From Candidatus Accumulibacter iunctus (GTDB taxonomy: Bacteria > Pseudomonadota > Gammaproteobacteria > Burkholderiales > Rhodocyclaceae), in assembly GCA_002345025.1 (NCBI GenBank), contig DDUX01000140.1, positions 31,268-95,267 of the forward strand: a DNA stretch of 64,000 nucleotides, in the 5' to 3' direction. The notes beneath the pieces are model-generated. The model was not told the DNA's origin and did no database searches. It was given only the letters and a program-made list of their open reading frames with translations. A program made the translations under genes and the position numbers. This document shows, in pieces, positions 34,192 through 44,507 of the stretch (the first letter of the stretch is position 1; each line of letters starts with the position of its first letter).

Positions 34192-35583
34192 TCATCTTGT
34201 CGGCACCGGCAGCAGCTTCTGCCCGCCCGCCAGCGTGTTGATCATCTGGGCCACAGCTCTGATCTGCTGGCCGCCCTGCGTATGGTAGCCCGCGTGCGTG
34301 TAATACTGTCCCCACCAGTCCCAGCATCCCCGCGGGTTGACCGGAGGGCTCTGCAGGGTGCCGTTGCGAACCTGCACCTGCGGATAGACAACAACGATGT
34401 CGTTGGCTTGCGCCCACTCATTGTAGCCCGCGAACTTGGCGAAGAGATTGCCCGACTGACCGCTCCTGTGGTCGGTCGAGCCGCCTTGCAGACAACCGTG
34501 GAAGGCGACGTGCAGCCTGCATTTGCGGCCATCCTGACACGACTTGGGAATGAACACGTAGCCTTCTCGGGCCATCGACGCGTTCTGCAACTCGTTGTAG
34601 GGGATGTCGGAAAACCTGCTGAAGACCGACCGCTGGTCGAAAGCCTTCACTTCGCCTTCCGCCACCGCCACCCGTCCGCCCTTGAGCGCCTGCTCGCCGT
34701 AGATGCGCTTGAGGATGGCACCCGCCAGATCGACATCCTGCAGGTCCTTGCAGGCCGCCTGCTTGCCCGCCGGGGGGCATCCTGCCGCAGCGCCTGACGC
34801 CCCAGACGGCGGCGGACAGACACATTGGTCCCGCGCCTGGCGCTGCCTCGCCACTGCCTCGCAATCATCGATGAAGGCGTTCCTGTCGGTTGGCGGCGCC
34901 ACCGCCGGTGGCAGCGCACAGTTGCCGACGACATCACCGGCAGGCTTGTTGAAGGCATCGCGGACCATCGTGTGACGGGCAGGGAAGGTCCGATTGTAAT
35001 CAATGTTGCCCGCTTCGATGCCAGCCTTGTCAGCGTCGGCATAGAAGTGGAACACCGCGTCCATCACGCCGTGTGGAACGATCGCATCGTACTCGGCGCT
35101 GATCAGGTACACCTTGTCGCCCTTGAGGCCGGCAAGCTTGCTGATGCTGCCCGCCGCTTCCTGCTTCTTCGCCTCGGTGAACGAAGCCTGCGCCACATGC
35201 CTGGCCTCCCGGGTGTTCTTCGGCGCCAGATCGGTCTTGCCACACCACTTCGCGTCCAGTCCGAGTTGCCTGCATTCGAGCATGACGAACTGGCTGCACT
35301 TCGTCACCGCGTCGAGAATGCTCCCCGCCGAGCAGTAGTATGGGCCGCCGGCGACGATACCGACGCCCATGATGCGGTCCGAATGGGCGACATGGAACTG
35401 GTGCGCCATGAAGCCACCGGACGAGATGCCGGAAACCGAGATCTGCGCCGGATCGATATTGACGCCGGCCACGACTTCTTCCAGTGCCGGCGCCGCTGTC
35501 ACGCCCTGCGCAATGGCCAGCATGCCTGCCGCAGCAGTCGCCAGACAGCGTGCCCAGCGGTTGTTCATAGGATGCCGTGACAT
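34192..35583 (-). CDS. Secreted poly(3-hydroxybutyrate) depolymerase-like esterase
   Basis: A 463-residue exported alpha/beta hydrolase. The signal peptide covers about residues 1-30 (ending in VTAAPA). The nucleophile Ser is in GISSGGF, the family lipase-like box, and HVAFHGCLQGG is the oxyanion-hole region seen in PHB depolymerases; SAEYDAIVPHG offers the acidic residue. Many Cys residues (for example CVCPPPSG) suggest disulfides and a periplasmic or extracellular site. A Met pair occurs at 35586/35583; the second is at optimal distance from GGGAG and is used here. Whether it attacks polymer, oligomers or other esters cannot be told. Confidence 0.83.
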   Translation of the reverse strand: MSRHPMNNRWARCLATAAAGMLAIAQGVTAAPALEEVVAGVNIDPAQISVSGISSGGFMAHQFHVAHSDRIMGVGIVAGGPYYCSAGSILDAVTKCSQFVMLECRQLGLDAKWCGKTDLAPKNTREARHVAQASFTEAKKQEAAGSISKLAGLKGDKVYLISAEYDAIVPHGVMDAVFHFYADADKAGIEAGNIDYNRTFPARHTMVRDAFNKPAGDVVGNCALPPAVAPPTDRNAFIDDCEAVARQRQARDQCVCPPPSGASGAAAGCPPAGKQAACKDLQDVDLAGAILKRIYGEQALKGGRVAVAEGEVKAFDQRSVFSRFSDIPYNELQNASMAREGYVFIPKSCQDGRKCRLHVAFHGCLQGGSTDHRSGQSGNLFAKFAGYNEWAQANDIVVVYPQVQVRNGTLQSPPVNPRGCWDWWGQYYTHAGYHTQGGQQIRAVAQMINTLAGGQKLLPVPTR

Positions 35584-35898
35584 CATGTTGCTCCCATTCG
35601 CCTTCGTCTCGAGGATGCACCACGTCCGTTCATCCCCACGGTCCGGGCACGATCCGCAAATAGCCGACCGACCCGGCGCCAGGACTTCTGTTAAAGCAGG
35701 ACCATGGTGCAGTGCAATATTCAGGATAGGCGGCGCGTGCTGGAAGTCAAGCCGTGCGTCAGCCGCAACGGGACGGCAGCGGACGACTGCCGCCAGAGGC
35801 CCGCTGCGACTCGCAACGGGTGGCGAGAGCGCAGCGGGCGCGGTACGGGTCCACAACCTCCGGGAGCAGCGCGTGCAACCGCCGCAGCAACAGCGAGA
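35584..35898. other. No gene seen
   Basis: This is the gap between the L,D-transpeptidase stop and the esterase start, both on the minus strand. No coding frame, RNA gene or strong terminator is apparent. Confidence 0.5.
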
Positions 35899-36921
35899 TC
35901 AGTGATCGGGGAAGGAACTCAGGACTGCCATGTCGAGCCCGGTCGTGTGCTCGAGGACCGGTGCATCGACCACCATCAACGTCGTCCCCGGCCTGATCTC
36001 GGGAGCGAGCAGCGCCGCGAAGTCGGCCGGAATCGTGATCTCGTTCACCACCTGCGGGTCCGGCCTCGTGTTGGCATCGCTCATGTGTCCGACCAGTCCG
36101 ACGCCGACCCACTGATGCTCGAACAGCCCACTTGACTGACCGCCTTCCTTGGCAACGAAGACGTGGCTGCCAACCGGCTTCCGTGGATTGCGGAAAGCTA
36201 CCTTGGCGCGCCCGATCTCGACCCCGTTGCGCAGCACGAGGACGCGTTCATCGTAACGGCTCAGGAGAATCGACAGCGGACCCTGCAGGGACTGCTGCGG
36301 TTGCCAGCGATAGCTCGCTTCGGCCGACAAGTGGCGCTGCTGCGCCAGTTCGCCGTGATCCGTGACCGGGCTGAGGAAAGGAGGATGCCTGAACTCCTCG
36401 GGTGCCGCGCCCGCCTTGCTGATCACCACGGTCATTCCGGTCGGTGCGGCGTCGAACAGCAGGCGGGCAAACTCGCTCGGCAGATGAACGCAGCCGTGGG
36501 ATTCCGGATAGCCGGGGACGCCACCGGCATGCAGCGCCACGCCATCCTGGGTGATCTTCTGCGTGTAGGGCATGGCGGCGTTGTGGTACTTCGTGGAGTG
36601 GTGGTCCTTGTCCTTGAGGAAGGTCTGGAAGACGCCATTGGGCGTCTCGTAGCCCGGCTTGCCGGTGCTGACCGACGCGATGCCGATCAGCAGGCCGTTA
36701 CGGTAGGTATAGGCGCGCTGCTCCTCGAGACTGACCAAGACGACGATGGGACCGCTCGGCGCGAGTTGCGGCGCCCAGGTGAATTCGCCGTTACGCAACT
36801 GATCGGCTGGCGTCTCGAACGGAACGGGCTCCCTGGCTCCCCAGAAGGGGGTTCTCTCCGCCTGGATGCTGCCAACCAGGCCGAAGAACAGGGCCACTGC
36901 CATCGTATAGAGTCTCATCAT
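35899..36921 (-). CDS. L,D-transpeptidase (YkuD) with an additional C-terminal domain
   Basis: A 340-residue exported protein. A signal peptide (about residues 1-21) precedes a YkuD domain (about 55-175) with the complete catalytic motif HAGG-(6)-SHGCVHLP, where the Cys is the nucleophile for peptidoglycan crosslinks or lipoprotein attachment. The C-terminal half (about 210-320) starts LLSRYDERVLVLRNGVEIGR, resembling the beginning of a second YkuD fold, but lacks a SHGC motif, so it may be a degenerate copy or binding domain. A Met pair occurs at 36921/36918; the first is given. Confidence 0.88.
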   Translation of the reverse strand: MMRLYTMAVALFFGLVGSIQAERTPFWGAREPVPFETPADQLRNGEFTWAPQLAPSGPIVVLVSLEEQRAYTYRNGLLIGIASVSTGKPGYETPNGVFQTFLKDKDHHSTKYHNAAMPYTQKITQDGVALHAGGVPGYPESHGCVHLPSEFARLLFDAAPTGMTVVISKAGAAPEEFRHPPFLSPVTDHGELAQQRHLSAEASYRWQPQQSLQGPLSILLSRYDERVLVLRNGVEIGRAKVAFRNPRKPVGSHVFVAKEGGQSSGLFEHQWVGVGLVGHMSDANTRPDPQVVNEITIPADFAALLAPEIRPGTTLMVVDAPVLEHTTGLDMAVLSSFPDH

Positions 36922-37330
36922 CTGCTCGTCGATTCCTTCTTCGGTTGATACTGTGTGCTGCCGGATACGGCGCCCGGCAGCCGGCATTCTACATACACTG
37001 CCGGTCCGGCGGTTATTGGCAACGCGTACCGGCGAACGCTTCTCCGGCAACCAGCACCCACGATCTGCGGGGACTGCACGTACTGCCGCCGACCGCCACG
37101 CCATGAGCCATGCCCTGATGGGTGGCACGGCTATTGCTTGAGCCCAAGGGAACAAGTGCAGCGCGCGTCGGCCCGAGGGGTGTTTCCATCGGCGGGAAAT
37201 AGTAGGATGCCGGCTCGATGGCATCGTGGTCGGCGGCAAGGGGCGCAGCTCGCTGACCGCTGTGGTTTGCCGTCTTGCCGCGATTGCGGGCGACGGCGAC
37301 AGTGATCTGACGACACCGGGAGGGGGGAAC
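36922..37330. other. Divergent intergenic region without a recognisable gene
   Basis: This 409-bp gap separates the divergent L,D-transpeptidase and ybiB-like genes. It must hold their promoters, but I found no convincing consensus pair, and no coding frame. Confidence 0.5.
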
Positions 37331-38314
37331 ATGGATTTGGCGCTTTTGATCAGGGAAATCGGACGTGGCGCGACGGGTGCGCGTGACCTGTCCGGCAACG
37401 AGGCGCGGCAGCTTTACGGGGCCATGCTCGACGGGATGGTTCCCGATCTCGAACTCGGCGCAATCGCCATCGCGCTGCGCATGAAGACCGAGTCGGTCGA
37501 CGAAATGGTCGGCTTTCTCACCGCTGCCAACGAGCGGCTGCCGAAACTGCAGCGCCCCGGCATCCGCGCCCAGCCGGTCGTCATCCCGAGCTACAACGGC
37601 GCCCGTCGTGGCGCCAACCTGACGCCGCTGCTGGCGCTGCTCCTGCGGCGTCATGGCGTACCGGTTCTGGTGCATGGCCTGAGCCAGGACTACGGGCGCG
37701 TCACCAGCGAGCAGGTGTTCTGTGAGTACGGACTGGCGCCCTGCGACAGCGTGCACGAAGCGCAGCAGCGGATCGACGAGAATGGTCTTGCCTACCTGCC
37801 ACTATCGCAGCTTTCTCCCGGACTGGCATGCCAGCTGGCGCTGCGCGATCGGCTGGGCCTGCGCAACAGCGCCCACAGCCTGGTCAAGATGCTCGATCCG
37901 TTTCATGGCGATGCGCTGCTCCTGGCCGCAGCGACGCATCCCGATTACATCGACAGCATGCGCGCCGTGCTCCGCCTGGTCGGCGCCAATGCCCTTCTCC
38001 TGCGCGGCACGGAGGGCGAGCCTTTCGCCAATCCGAAGCGCCGACCAGCCATCGAGCATGTGCATGCGGGGGTGAGCGACACGCTGTTCGAAGCCGAGCA
38101 TGACAGTCTCAGAAACCTGCCGCAGCTGCCAGCGAATTGCGATGCCCGGACGACCGTCATCTGGATGCGCCGTGTCCTCGTCGGCGAACTGCCGCTGCCG
38201 CTGCCGCTCGCCAATCAGCTCGCGTGCTGCCTCTACGCCTGTGGTCGCGCTACCGACCTCAACCAGGCGAAGGCGCTCGTCGCGGTAGAGGGCAAGGGAT
38301 TGTCGCTGGCCTGA
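37331..38314 (+). CDS. ybiB: YbiB/TrpD2-like DNA-binding glycosyltransferase-fold protein
   Basis: A 327-residue protein with the fold of anthranilate phosphoribosyltransferase (nucleoside phosphorylase/TrpD). LYGAMLDGMVPDLELGAIAIALRMK is the N-terminal helical domain motif and MKTESVDEMVGFLTA follows. The phosphoribosyl-diphosphate-binding loop of TrpD is replaced by PSYNGARRGANLTPLLALL, as in YbiB, which binds nucleic acid non-specifically and is induced by DNA damage in E. coli. AGGGGGG lies 4 bp upstream. The assignment as YbiB rather than TrpD rests on this loop and on the absence of other trp genes. Confidence 0.85.
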   Translation: MDLALLIREIGRGATGARDLSGNEARQLYGAMLDGMVPDLELGAIAIALRMKTESVDEMVGFLTAANERLPKLQRPGIRAQPVVIPSYNGARRGANLTPLLALLLRRHGVPVLVHGLSQDYGRVTSEQVFCEYGLAPCDSVHEAQQRIDENGLAYLPLSQLSPGLACQLALRDRLGLRNSAHSLVKMLDPFHGDALLLAAATHPDYIDSMRAVLRLVGANALLLRGTEGEPFANPKRRPAIEHVHAGVSDTLFEAEHDSLRNLPQLPANCDARTTVIWMRRVLVGELPLPLPLANQLACCLYACGRATDLNQAKALVAVEGKGLSLA

Positions 38315-38410
38315 TCGATCTGCTGCCAGCCGCGACGGCTCTTTGCGCACGCTTTCGCCCTGTGCAACTCTGGCGTAGCGCGGCGAGGCGCGGGCGAGAG
38401 CCGCCGCAGA

Positions 38411-38716
38411 TCAGGATTCGGCCGACGTACCCGGCACAACGGCATCCCGGATCAGTTGCAGGTCGTTATCCTCGGCAAAGTGCAGGACGAAACGGTAGGC
38501 CATCGGCTCGATTTCGTACAATCGTCCATCGACGTGAACCGCCTTCTCTCCCATGTACGTCCGCGGACCGACGTAGGGCGAATAGCGCATCTTCTTCTCT
38601 GCGCCGAAGACCGAGAGGACACCACAGAGCCTTTCGGCCCAGTCGCTCGGGCGAAACTTCCTGCCGGCAGTGGTCAGACCGACGATGATGAAAGAGGGAT
38701 GCGGCGAAGTGCTCAT
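38411..38716 (-). CDS. DUF3579 family protein
   Basis: A 101-residue soluble protein of a betaproteobacterial family of unknown function. The family pattern FIIVGLTTAGRKFRPSDWAERLCG, then RYSPYVGP and a terminal FVLHFAEDNDLQLIRD are visible. Its ATG is at 38716. It converges with ybiB and is about 210 bp downstream of tRNA-Val on the same strand. Confidence 0.8.
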   Translation of the reverse strand: MSTSPHPSFIIVGLTTAGRKFRPSDWAERLCGVLSVFGAEKKMRYSPYVGPRTYMGEKAVHVDGRLYEIEPMAYRFVLHFAEDNDLQLIRDAVVPGTSAES

Positions 38717-38923
38717 ATCTCGGTGATGTCGTGGCGAAGTCGACCGGGGAAGGCTCCTGTAGCTCGTTGGCCGCCTGCCTGCGAGGCCGTGGCGCCGATT
38801 CTAACAGAAAGATTCGCGCTCTGCCGGCTCTTGCGCCCAGCGCAGAACCAGTTCACTCGGGCCGCGAGGAGCAAGGCATCTCGCGCTGCCAGTGCCTCCC
38901 GGAGACCGGTACCTGAGTCGGGA

Positions 38924-38998
38924 TGGTGGGCGATAGTGGGTTCGAACCACTGACTTCCACCGTGTGAAGGTGGCACTCTACCGCTGAGTTAATCGCCC
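38924..38998 (-). tRNA. tRNA-Val (anticodon CAC)
   Basis: Minus-strand cloverleaf. Acceptor GGGCGAT pairs with ATCGCCC, followed by A and an encoded CCA. The D-arm is AACTCAGCGGTAGAGT, the anticodon stem CCACC/GGTGG with loop TTCACAC gives CAC, and the T-arm contains GGTTCGAACCC. Confidence 0.96.
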
Positions 38999-39264
38999 GA
39001 TCGCCGGCAGGCCGGTGGCGGCGGTGAGACTGCTGCCAACCTGCTGCATGCTCGTCGCCGGCAACCCGTCCGATGCCCTGAGCCAAGTTCGGCAAGGGCA
39101 TCGCCCGCAAGCTGCAGATGAACCGCTCTGACTGCGACGAAGGCGCGATTACAGCACAAGTCTTTTTGCCGGTCAATGCGACTGCCCGCCACACAGCCGC
39201 GCCGCCGCCCGGCAGCGAACGGCAATGGCGACCGCGTGCGTGGATCGTGTCAACCGCCGCGCCT

Positions 39265-40200
39265 TCAGGCAGCGATGAGGAAGTCGCGACTGATGCCGTC
39301 ACCGAGTTCGTAGATGCGATCCATGAAATCGGTCAGGTATTCGTGCAGACCGCCCGCCAGCACATCGTCGATGCGGGCGAAATGGAGCCGGGCATGCAGC
39401 ACGCCCGCCTGCCGCTGGGTCTCTGCCGAAGCATCGTTGGCGATCAGTTGCAGCATGCGGACGATCCCGTCGGCGCAGGCGTGCAGCGATCGCGGCAGAT
39501 CCATGCGCAGGATCAGGAGTTCGGCGACGCGTGCCGGAGTGATCGCATCACGGTACACCTTGCGGTAGACCTGGAACGCCGAGAGCGAGCGCAACAGTGC
39601 GCCCCAGCGATAGAAGTCGCTGGCTCCTTCGTCGTCGCTCTGGCGCAGGATGTGGTACTGCATGTCGAGAATCCGCGCCGTATTGTCGCCGCGTTCGAGC
39701 AGGCCACCAAGGCGGATGAAGTGCAGCGCGTCGTCCTTGAGCATGGTGCCGAAAGTCACGCCTCTCGTCACCGCCGAGCGCAGCTTCACCCAGTCGAAGA
39801 ACTCGCTGATGCCACGCGCGAGAATCTGCTCGAAGGTCTGCTGCCGCAGCTCGATCCAGGTGGCGTTGATGCTCTCCCACATTTCGGCTGTCAACGTCCC
39901 GCGCACCGCATGCGCATTCTCGCGCGCCGCACGCAGGCAACTGTAGATCGACGACGGGTTCGTCGCGTCAGCAACCATGAAGCGCAACACGTTGTCGACA
40001 TTGACCCCGCTGTGCGTCGCGGCAAAGGCCGACTCGAGGCTGTTGAGGGCGAGAATCGCACGCCAGTTCTCATTCTGCGCGGCGAGAGACTGGGGAACCA
40101 GCGACATCTGATAGGACACGTCGAGCAGGCGTGCCAGATTCTCTGCCCTTTCGGTGTAGCGCGCCAGCCAGTACAGGTGGTCCGCCGTGCGACTCAGCAT
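39265..40200 (-). CDS. Alpha-E domain protein (DUF403)
   Basis: A 311-residue all-helical protein that starts MLSRTADHLYWLARYTERAE, the signature of the alpha-E family, and contains LHFIRLGGLLERGDNTARIL in the middle. The family is genetically tied to circularly permuted ATP-grasp proteins and thought to serve amide-bond formation in an unidentified peptide-like product. It lies 18 bp downstream of such an ATP-grasp gene. The transglutaminase-like and protease genes often found with the pair are absent here. Confidence 0.9.
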   Translation of the reverse strand: MLSRTADHLYWLARYTERAENLARLLDVSYQMSLVPQSLAAQNENWRAILALNSLESAFAATHSGVNVDNVLRFMVADATNPSSIYSCLRAARENAHAVRGTLTAEMWESINATWIELRQQTFEQILARGISEFFDWVKLRSAVTRGVTFGTMLKDDALHFIRLGGLLERGDNTARILDMQYHILRQSDDEGASDFYRWGALLRSLSAFQVYRKVYRDAITPARVAELLILRMDLPRSLHACADGIVRMLQLIANDASAETQRQAGVLHARLHFARIDDVLAGGLHEYLTDFMDRIYELGDGISRDFLIAA

Positions 40201-40218
40201 CTCGATCCTCCGTCCATC

Positions 40219-41649
40219 TCAGTTCTCCAGCACCCAGGTATCCTTGGTTCCACCGCCCTGCGACGAGTTGACCACCAGCGAACCGGCGCGCAACGCGACA
40301 CGCGTCAGACCGCCCGGCACCATGCCGACGCCACGCTTGCCGGAGAGGACGAACGGGCGTAGGTCGAGGTGGCGCGGAGCAATGCCGGAGTCGACGAAGG
40401 TCGGACAATTCGACAGCGCCAGCGTTGGCTGCGCAATGTACTTCTCGGGAGCGGCGATGATGCGGGCGCGAAACTCCTCGATCTCCGCCCGGCTCGACGC
40501 GGGTCCGACCAGCATGCCGTAGCCGCCGGCACCATGCACCTCCTTGACCACCAACTCGGACAGGTGGGCCAGGACGTAGCGCAGGTCTTCGGGCTTGCGC
40601 AGCATCCAGGTCGGCACATTGTTCAGCTTCGGCTCCTCACCAAGATAGAAGCGGATCATCTCGGGAACGTAGGGATAGACCGACTTGTCATCGGCGACAC
40701 CCGTACCGATCGCGTTCGCCAGGGTCACGTGACCAGCACGGTAGGCCGACAGCAGGCCTGGCACGCCGAGCATCGAGTCCTTGTTGAACGCCAGCGGGTC
40801 GAGAAAGTCGTCGTCGAGGCGACGATAGATCACGTCGACCCGCTGCGGCCCCTGCGTCGTGCGCATGAACACCGTTTCATCGCGGACGAACAGGTCGCGG
40901 CCTTCGACGAGTTCGATGCCCATCTGCTGCGCCAGAAAGGTGTGCTCGAAGTAGGCGCTGTTGTAGGCGCCCGGCGTCAGCAGCACCACCGTCGGATTGG
41001 CGACACCCGGCGCGACGGTGCGCAGATTGTCGAGGAGCAGGTCGGGGTAGTGCTGTACCGGCGCAATCAGGTGCCTCGAGAAGAGCTCGGGAAACAGCCG
41101 CATCATCATCTTGCGGTCCTCGATCATGTAGGACACGCCCGAGGGTACCCGCAGATTGTCCTCCAGAACGTACGATTCTCCGGCGCCTGCACGAACGATG
41201 TCTACGCCGGCGATGTGCGCGTAGATGCCGGAGGGAACATCGACACCGATCATCTCGCGGCGGAACTGGGCATTGTTCAGCACCTGCTCGGACGGGATGC
41301 AGCCGGCCTTGAGAATCGCCTGTTCGTGATAGATGTCGTGCAGAAAGGCGTTCAGCGCCTGCACACGTTGCCGCAGGCCGGCCTCGAGCTGCGTCCATTC
41401 GGCCGCGGGGATGATCCGGGGGATGATGTCGAAGGGGATCAGGCGCTCGGTCCCCGCCTCCTCTCCGTAAACGGCAAAGGTGATGCCGACACGATGGAAA
41501 GCCGTGTCCGCCTCAGCCCGCTTGCGCTCCAACCGGTCAGCCGGCATGCCGGCCAGCCATTCGGCGAAGGCCCGATAGTGCGGCCGCAAACCGGCATCCG
41601 AATCGTACATCTCGTTGTAGAAAGCTGTGCTCATGAGGCTCACCGCCAT
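40219..41649 (-). CDS. Circularly permuted ATP-grasp type 2 protein (DUF404/DUF407)
   Basis: A 476-residue predicted ATP-dependent carboxylate-amine ligase. Landmarks are AFYNEMYDSDAGLRPHY at the N-terminus, ESYVLEDNLRVPSGVSYMIE (nucleotide/Mg region), TPGAYNSAYFEHTFLAQQMG, and the C-terminal VVKEVHGAGGYGMLVGP and SSQGGGTKDTWVLEN. The start at 41649 (MAVSL) is favoured because GGAG lies 7 bp upstream; the internal Met five codons later is the alternative. It forms a two-gene operon with the alpha-E protein. The product is not known in any organism with certainty. Confidence 0.9.
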   Translation of the reverse strand: MAVSLMSTAFYNEMYDSDAGLRPHYRAFAEWLAGMPADRLERKRAEADTAFHRVGITFAVYGEEAGTERLIPFDIIPRIIPAAEWTQLEAGLRQRVQALNAFLHDIYHEQAILKAGCIPSEQVLNNAQFRREMIGVDVPSGIYAHIAGVDIVRAGAGESYVLEDNLRVPSGVSYMIEDRKMMMRLFPELFSRHLIAPVQHYPDLLLDNLRTVAPGVANPTVVLLTPGAYNSAYFEHTFLAQQMGIELVEGRDLFVRDETVFMRTTQGPQRVDVIYRRLDDDFLDPLAFNKDSMLGVPGLLSAYRAGHVTLANAIGTGVADDKSVYPYVPEMIRFYLGEEPKLNNVPTWMLRKPEDLRYVLAHLSELVVKEVHGAGGYGMLVGPASSRAEIEEFRARIIAAPEKYIAQPTLALSNCPTFVDSGIAPRHLDLRPFVLSGKRGVGMVPGGLTRVALRAGSLVVNSSQGGGTKDTWVLEN

Positions 41650-42001
41650 AGTAGGTCTCCACGTCTTCAAGCAGGAACCGTGCCATGCGAGGCCACCCCC
41701 TGCCAGCCAACGGCGCCGCGCTGCCGGCAGACCGTCGACGCCAGAGAACGGTGCATCGCCACGGGTACGCGCACGTTCCCGGTGCATTACTGCCAGCACT
41801 GACCAGGAAGCCGGCGCGCCTGGCCGCCGCCGCTGTAACGCTCGTCGGAGCGCCGGCGAAGCAAACGCACGCGTCAGCGCCGACGATACTTTCCTGGCCG
41901 TCCGCCTGAGGTGCCAGCCGTCAGCCGCTGCCCTCAGTAGTCGCCCCGTTGCCGCCAGTCATTGTAGTGCCGTCAAGGAACTGCCGCCGCACTCGCGAGA
42001 G
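41650..42001. other. Divergent intergenic region, no gene seen
   Basis: The upstream side of the ATP-grasp gene. No coding frame or RNA gene is recognisable before the helicase promoter at 42002. The promoter of the minus-strand operon should be here but was not identified. Confidence 0.5.
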
Positions 42002-42010
42002 TGCTATAAT
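42002..42010 (+). promoter_or_regulatory. Extended -10 promoter of the DEAD-box helicase gene
   Basis: TGCTATAAT is a perfect extended -10 element (TGn followed by TATAAT). The -35 region at the right distance (about 41981-41987) is poor, which is usual for extended -10 promoters. The start of transcription would be near 42017, giving a leader of about 250 nt. Confidence 0.75.
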
Positions 42011-42016
42011 GCGCGC

Positions 42017-42270
42017 CGCACGACGCAGGGAACCTGCTGTGTGCCCCGAGCATCGCGAACCTGGCCGTAAGTCTCAAGCCCCCCTGCCTTCTGGTGTCGA
42101 TCAAGTCAGCGCCGTCCTGGCACAAAGCTTTTGTGCTGATGGGTGCTGACTTCTGGTGATCCGACAGAGTCTGTCCCGCAGCCTTTCGTTGGTTGGCGTT
42201 GCCCTTCCTGCTTCATTCGCACCCCCCGGACCCTTGCGGCAAGGGGCTGCACATCCACACGAAAGACAAT
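42017..42270 (+). promoter_or_regulatory. Long structured 5' leader of the DEAD-box helicase mRNA
   Basis: The predicted leader carries several perfect stems. AAGTCAGC (42103-42110) pairs with GCTGACTT (42145-42152) and encloses GCACAAA (42120-42126) paired with TTTGTGC (42130-42136). Further down are GACAG/CTGTC (42063-equivalent position 42163-42167 and 42171-42175) and CCCTTG (42231-42236) with CAAGGG (42240-42245), close to the start codon. A CTTCTGGTG repeat flanks the nested stem. RhlE-type helicase genes are often post-transcriptionally controlled; a regulatory or self-limiting role is inferred, and no known riboswitch class was recognised. Confidence 0.5.
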
Positions 42271-43686
<1,416 letters not shown>

Positions 43687-43694
43687 GAGCCCAC

Positions 43695-43717
43695 GGCGGG
43701 CCGCGGCCGGGCCCGCC
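43695..43717 (+). terminator. GC-rich hairpin after the helicase gene
   Basis: GGCGGGCC (43695-43702) pairs with GGCCCGCC (43710-43717) across a 7-base loop, directly after the helicase stop codon. There is no U tract, so this may be a weak or Rho-assisted terminator. Confidence 0.4.
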
Positions 43718-43849
43718 TCTGCATGCAGCACCTTCCTGCAGGAGGCTGCACGCCTTCGGCGGCCGCTCAGGACTCCGAGCGACGATGCGTTGCCGGCAGC
43801 CGCTCCGGTTGCCACAACGCCTCGCGTCTGCACCCGCCCCGAAAGGGAC

Positions 43850-44368
43850 TCAGAAGCTTCCCGGCCGACGCGCCGGCAGCGCAGCGCCCGTCCTTTCGAG
43901 CCGGTCCTCGAGTTCACCCACACATGCAGCAAGGCTGTTGGCCGACTGCTCCAGAGCCGTCAGCAGTTCCTTTTCCAGCCGATCCAGCCGATCCAGGATC
44001 GCCGCGTCGCTCGCCGCGGGACCGGTGGCACCGCGGCTCGCCAGCTTCTGCAACTCCGCTTCGAGAAAGGAACGGAGTTCGGTGAAACGTGACGCTTCGG
44101 CCTTGTCCGCCAGTTCGCGGTTGAGCTGCAGCTCCTGCGCGTGACGACGCGAGTCGAAAAGGGCCGAGGCCTGCACATAGACGACGAAGACCAGGAAGAA
44201 GGCCGTCAGCAAGCCGGTGACACCGAGCATGATCACCCCGAGCGGCGCTTCCACGTCAGCCACCGCCAGCGACAGCGTCGTCGGAGTCGTGAAGGCGTGC
44301 CAGTTGAGCGCGGCGAAGGCGCCAACGAGGCTGCAGATGAGCAGCAGGAAAACGGTGCGAAGCTTCAT
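43850..44368 (-). CDS. LapA-domain membrane protein (DUF1049)
   Basis: A 172-residue inner-membrane protein with two helices (about residues 5-24 and 45-68) forming the LapA (lipopolysaccharide assembly protein A) module, including LRTVFLLLICSLVGAFAALN. The cytoplasmic part is a long, charged coiled coil (LDRLDRLEKELLTALEQSA). I chose the ATG at 44368, which has AGGAGG 10 bp upstream; a 24-residue in-frame extension runs through the repeat at 44384-44507 and is therefore a repeat-derived sequence. Role in envelope assembly is inferred from the domain. Confidence 0.8.
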   Translation of the reverse strand: MKLRTVFLLLICSLVGAFAALNWHAFTTPTTLSLAVADVEAPLGVIMLGVTGLLTAFFLVFVVYVQASALFDSRRHAQELQLNRELADKAEASRFTELRSFLEAELQKLASRGATGPAASDAAILDRLDRLEKELLTALEQSANSLAACVGELEDRLERTGAALPARRPGSF

Positions 44369-44383
44369 GGTTCGATGCCTCCT

Positions 44384-44507
44384 AACGGTCATGACTTTCG
44401 AGACACCCCTGATGATGAAAGTCATGACCGTTTCCCTCATCCCCGGCCCTTCTCCCGCGCCTGGGAGAAGGGAGATTCGCGAGTCGCAGGTGCGACTTTC
44501 ACATTAA
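44384..44507. repeat. Dispersed three-hairpin repeat, copy near lapA-like gene
   Basis: A ~124-bp element. AACGGTCATGACTTTC (44384-44399) is a perfect inverted repeat of 44417-44432. CCCTTCTCCC (44447-44456) pairs with GGGAGAAGGG (44463-44472). GTCGC (44483-44487) pairs with GCGAC (44492-44496). It ends in GCGACTTTCACATTA. A near-identical copy is at 54852-54977, with compensatory change in the third loop region, and the tail of another is at the window start. No transposase is encoded, so it resembles a MITE- or REP-like element. It begins 15 bp upstream of the lapA-like start codon. Confidence 0.85.
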
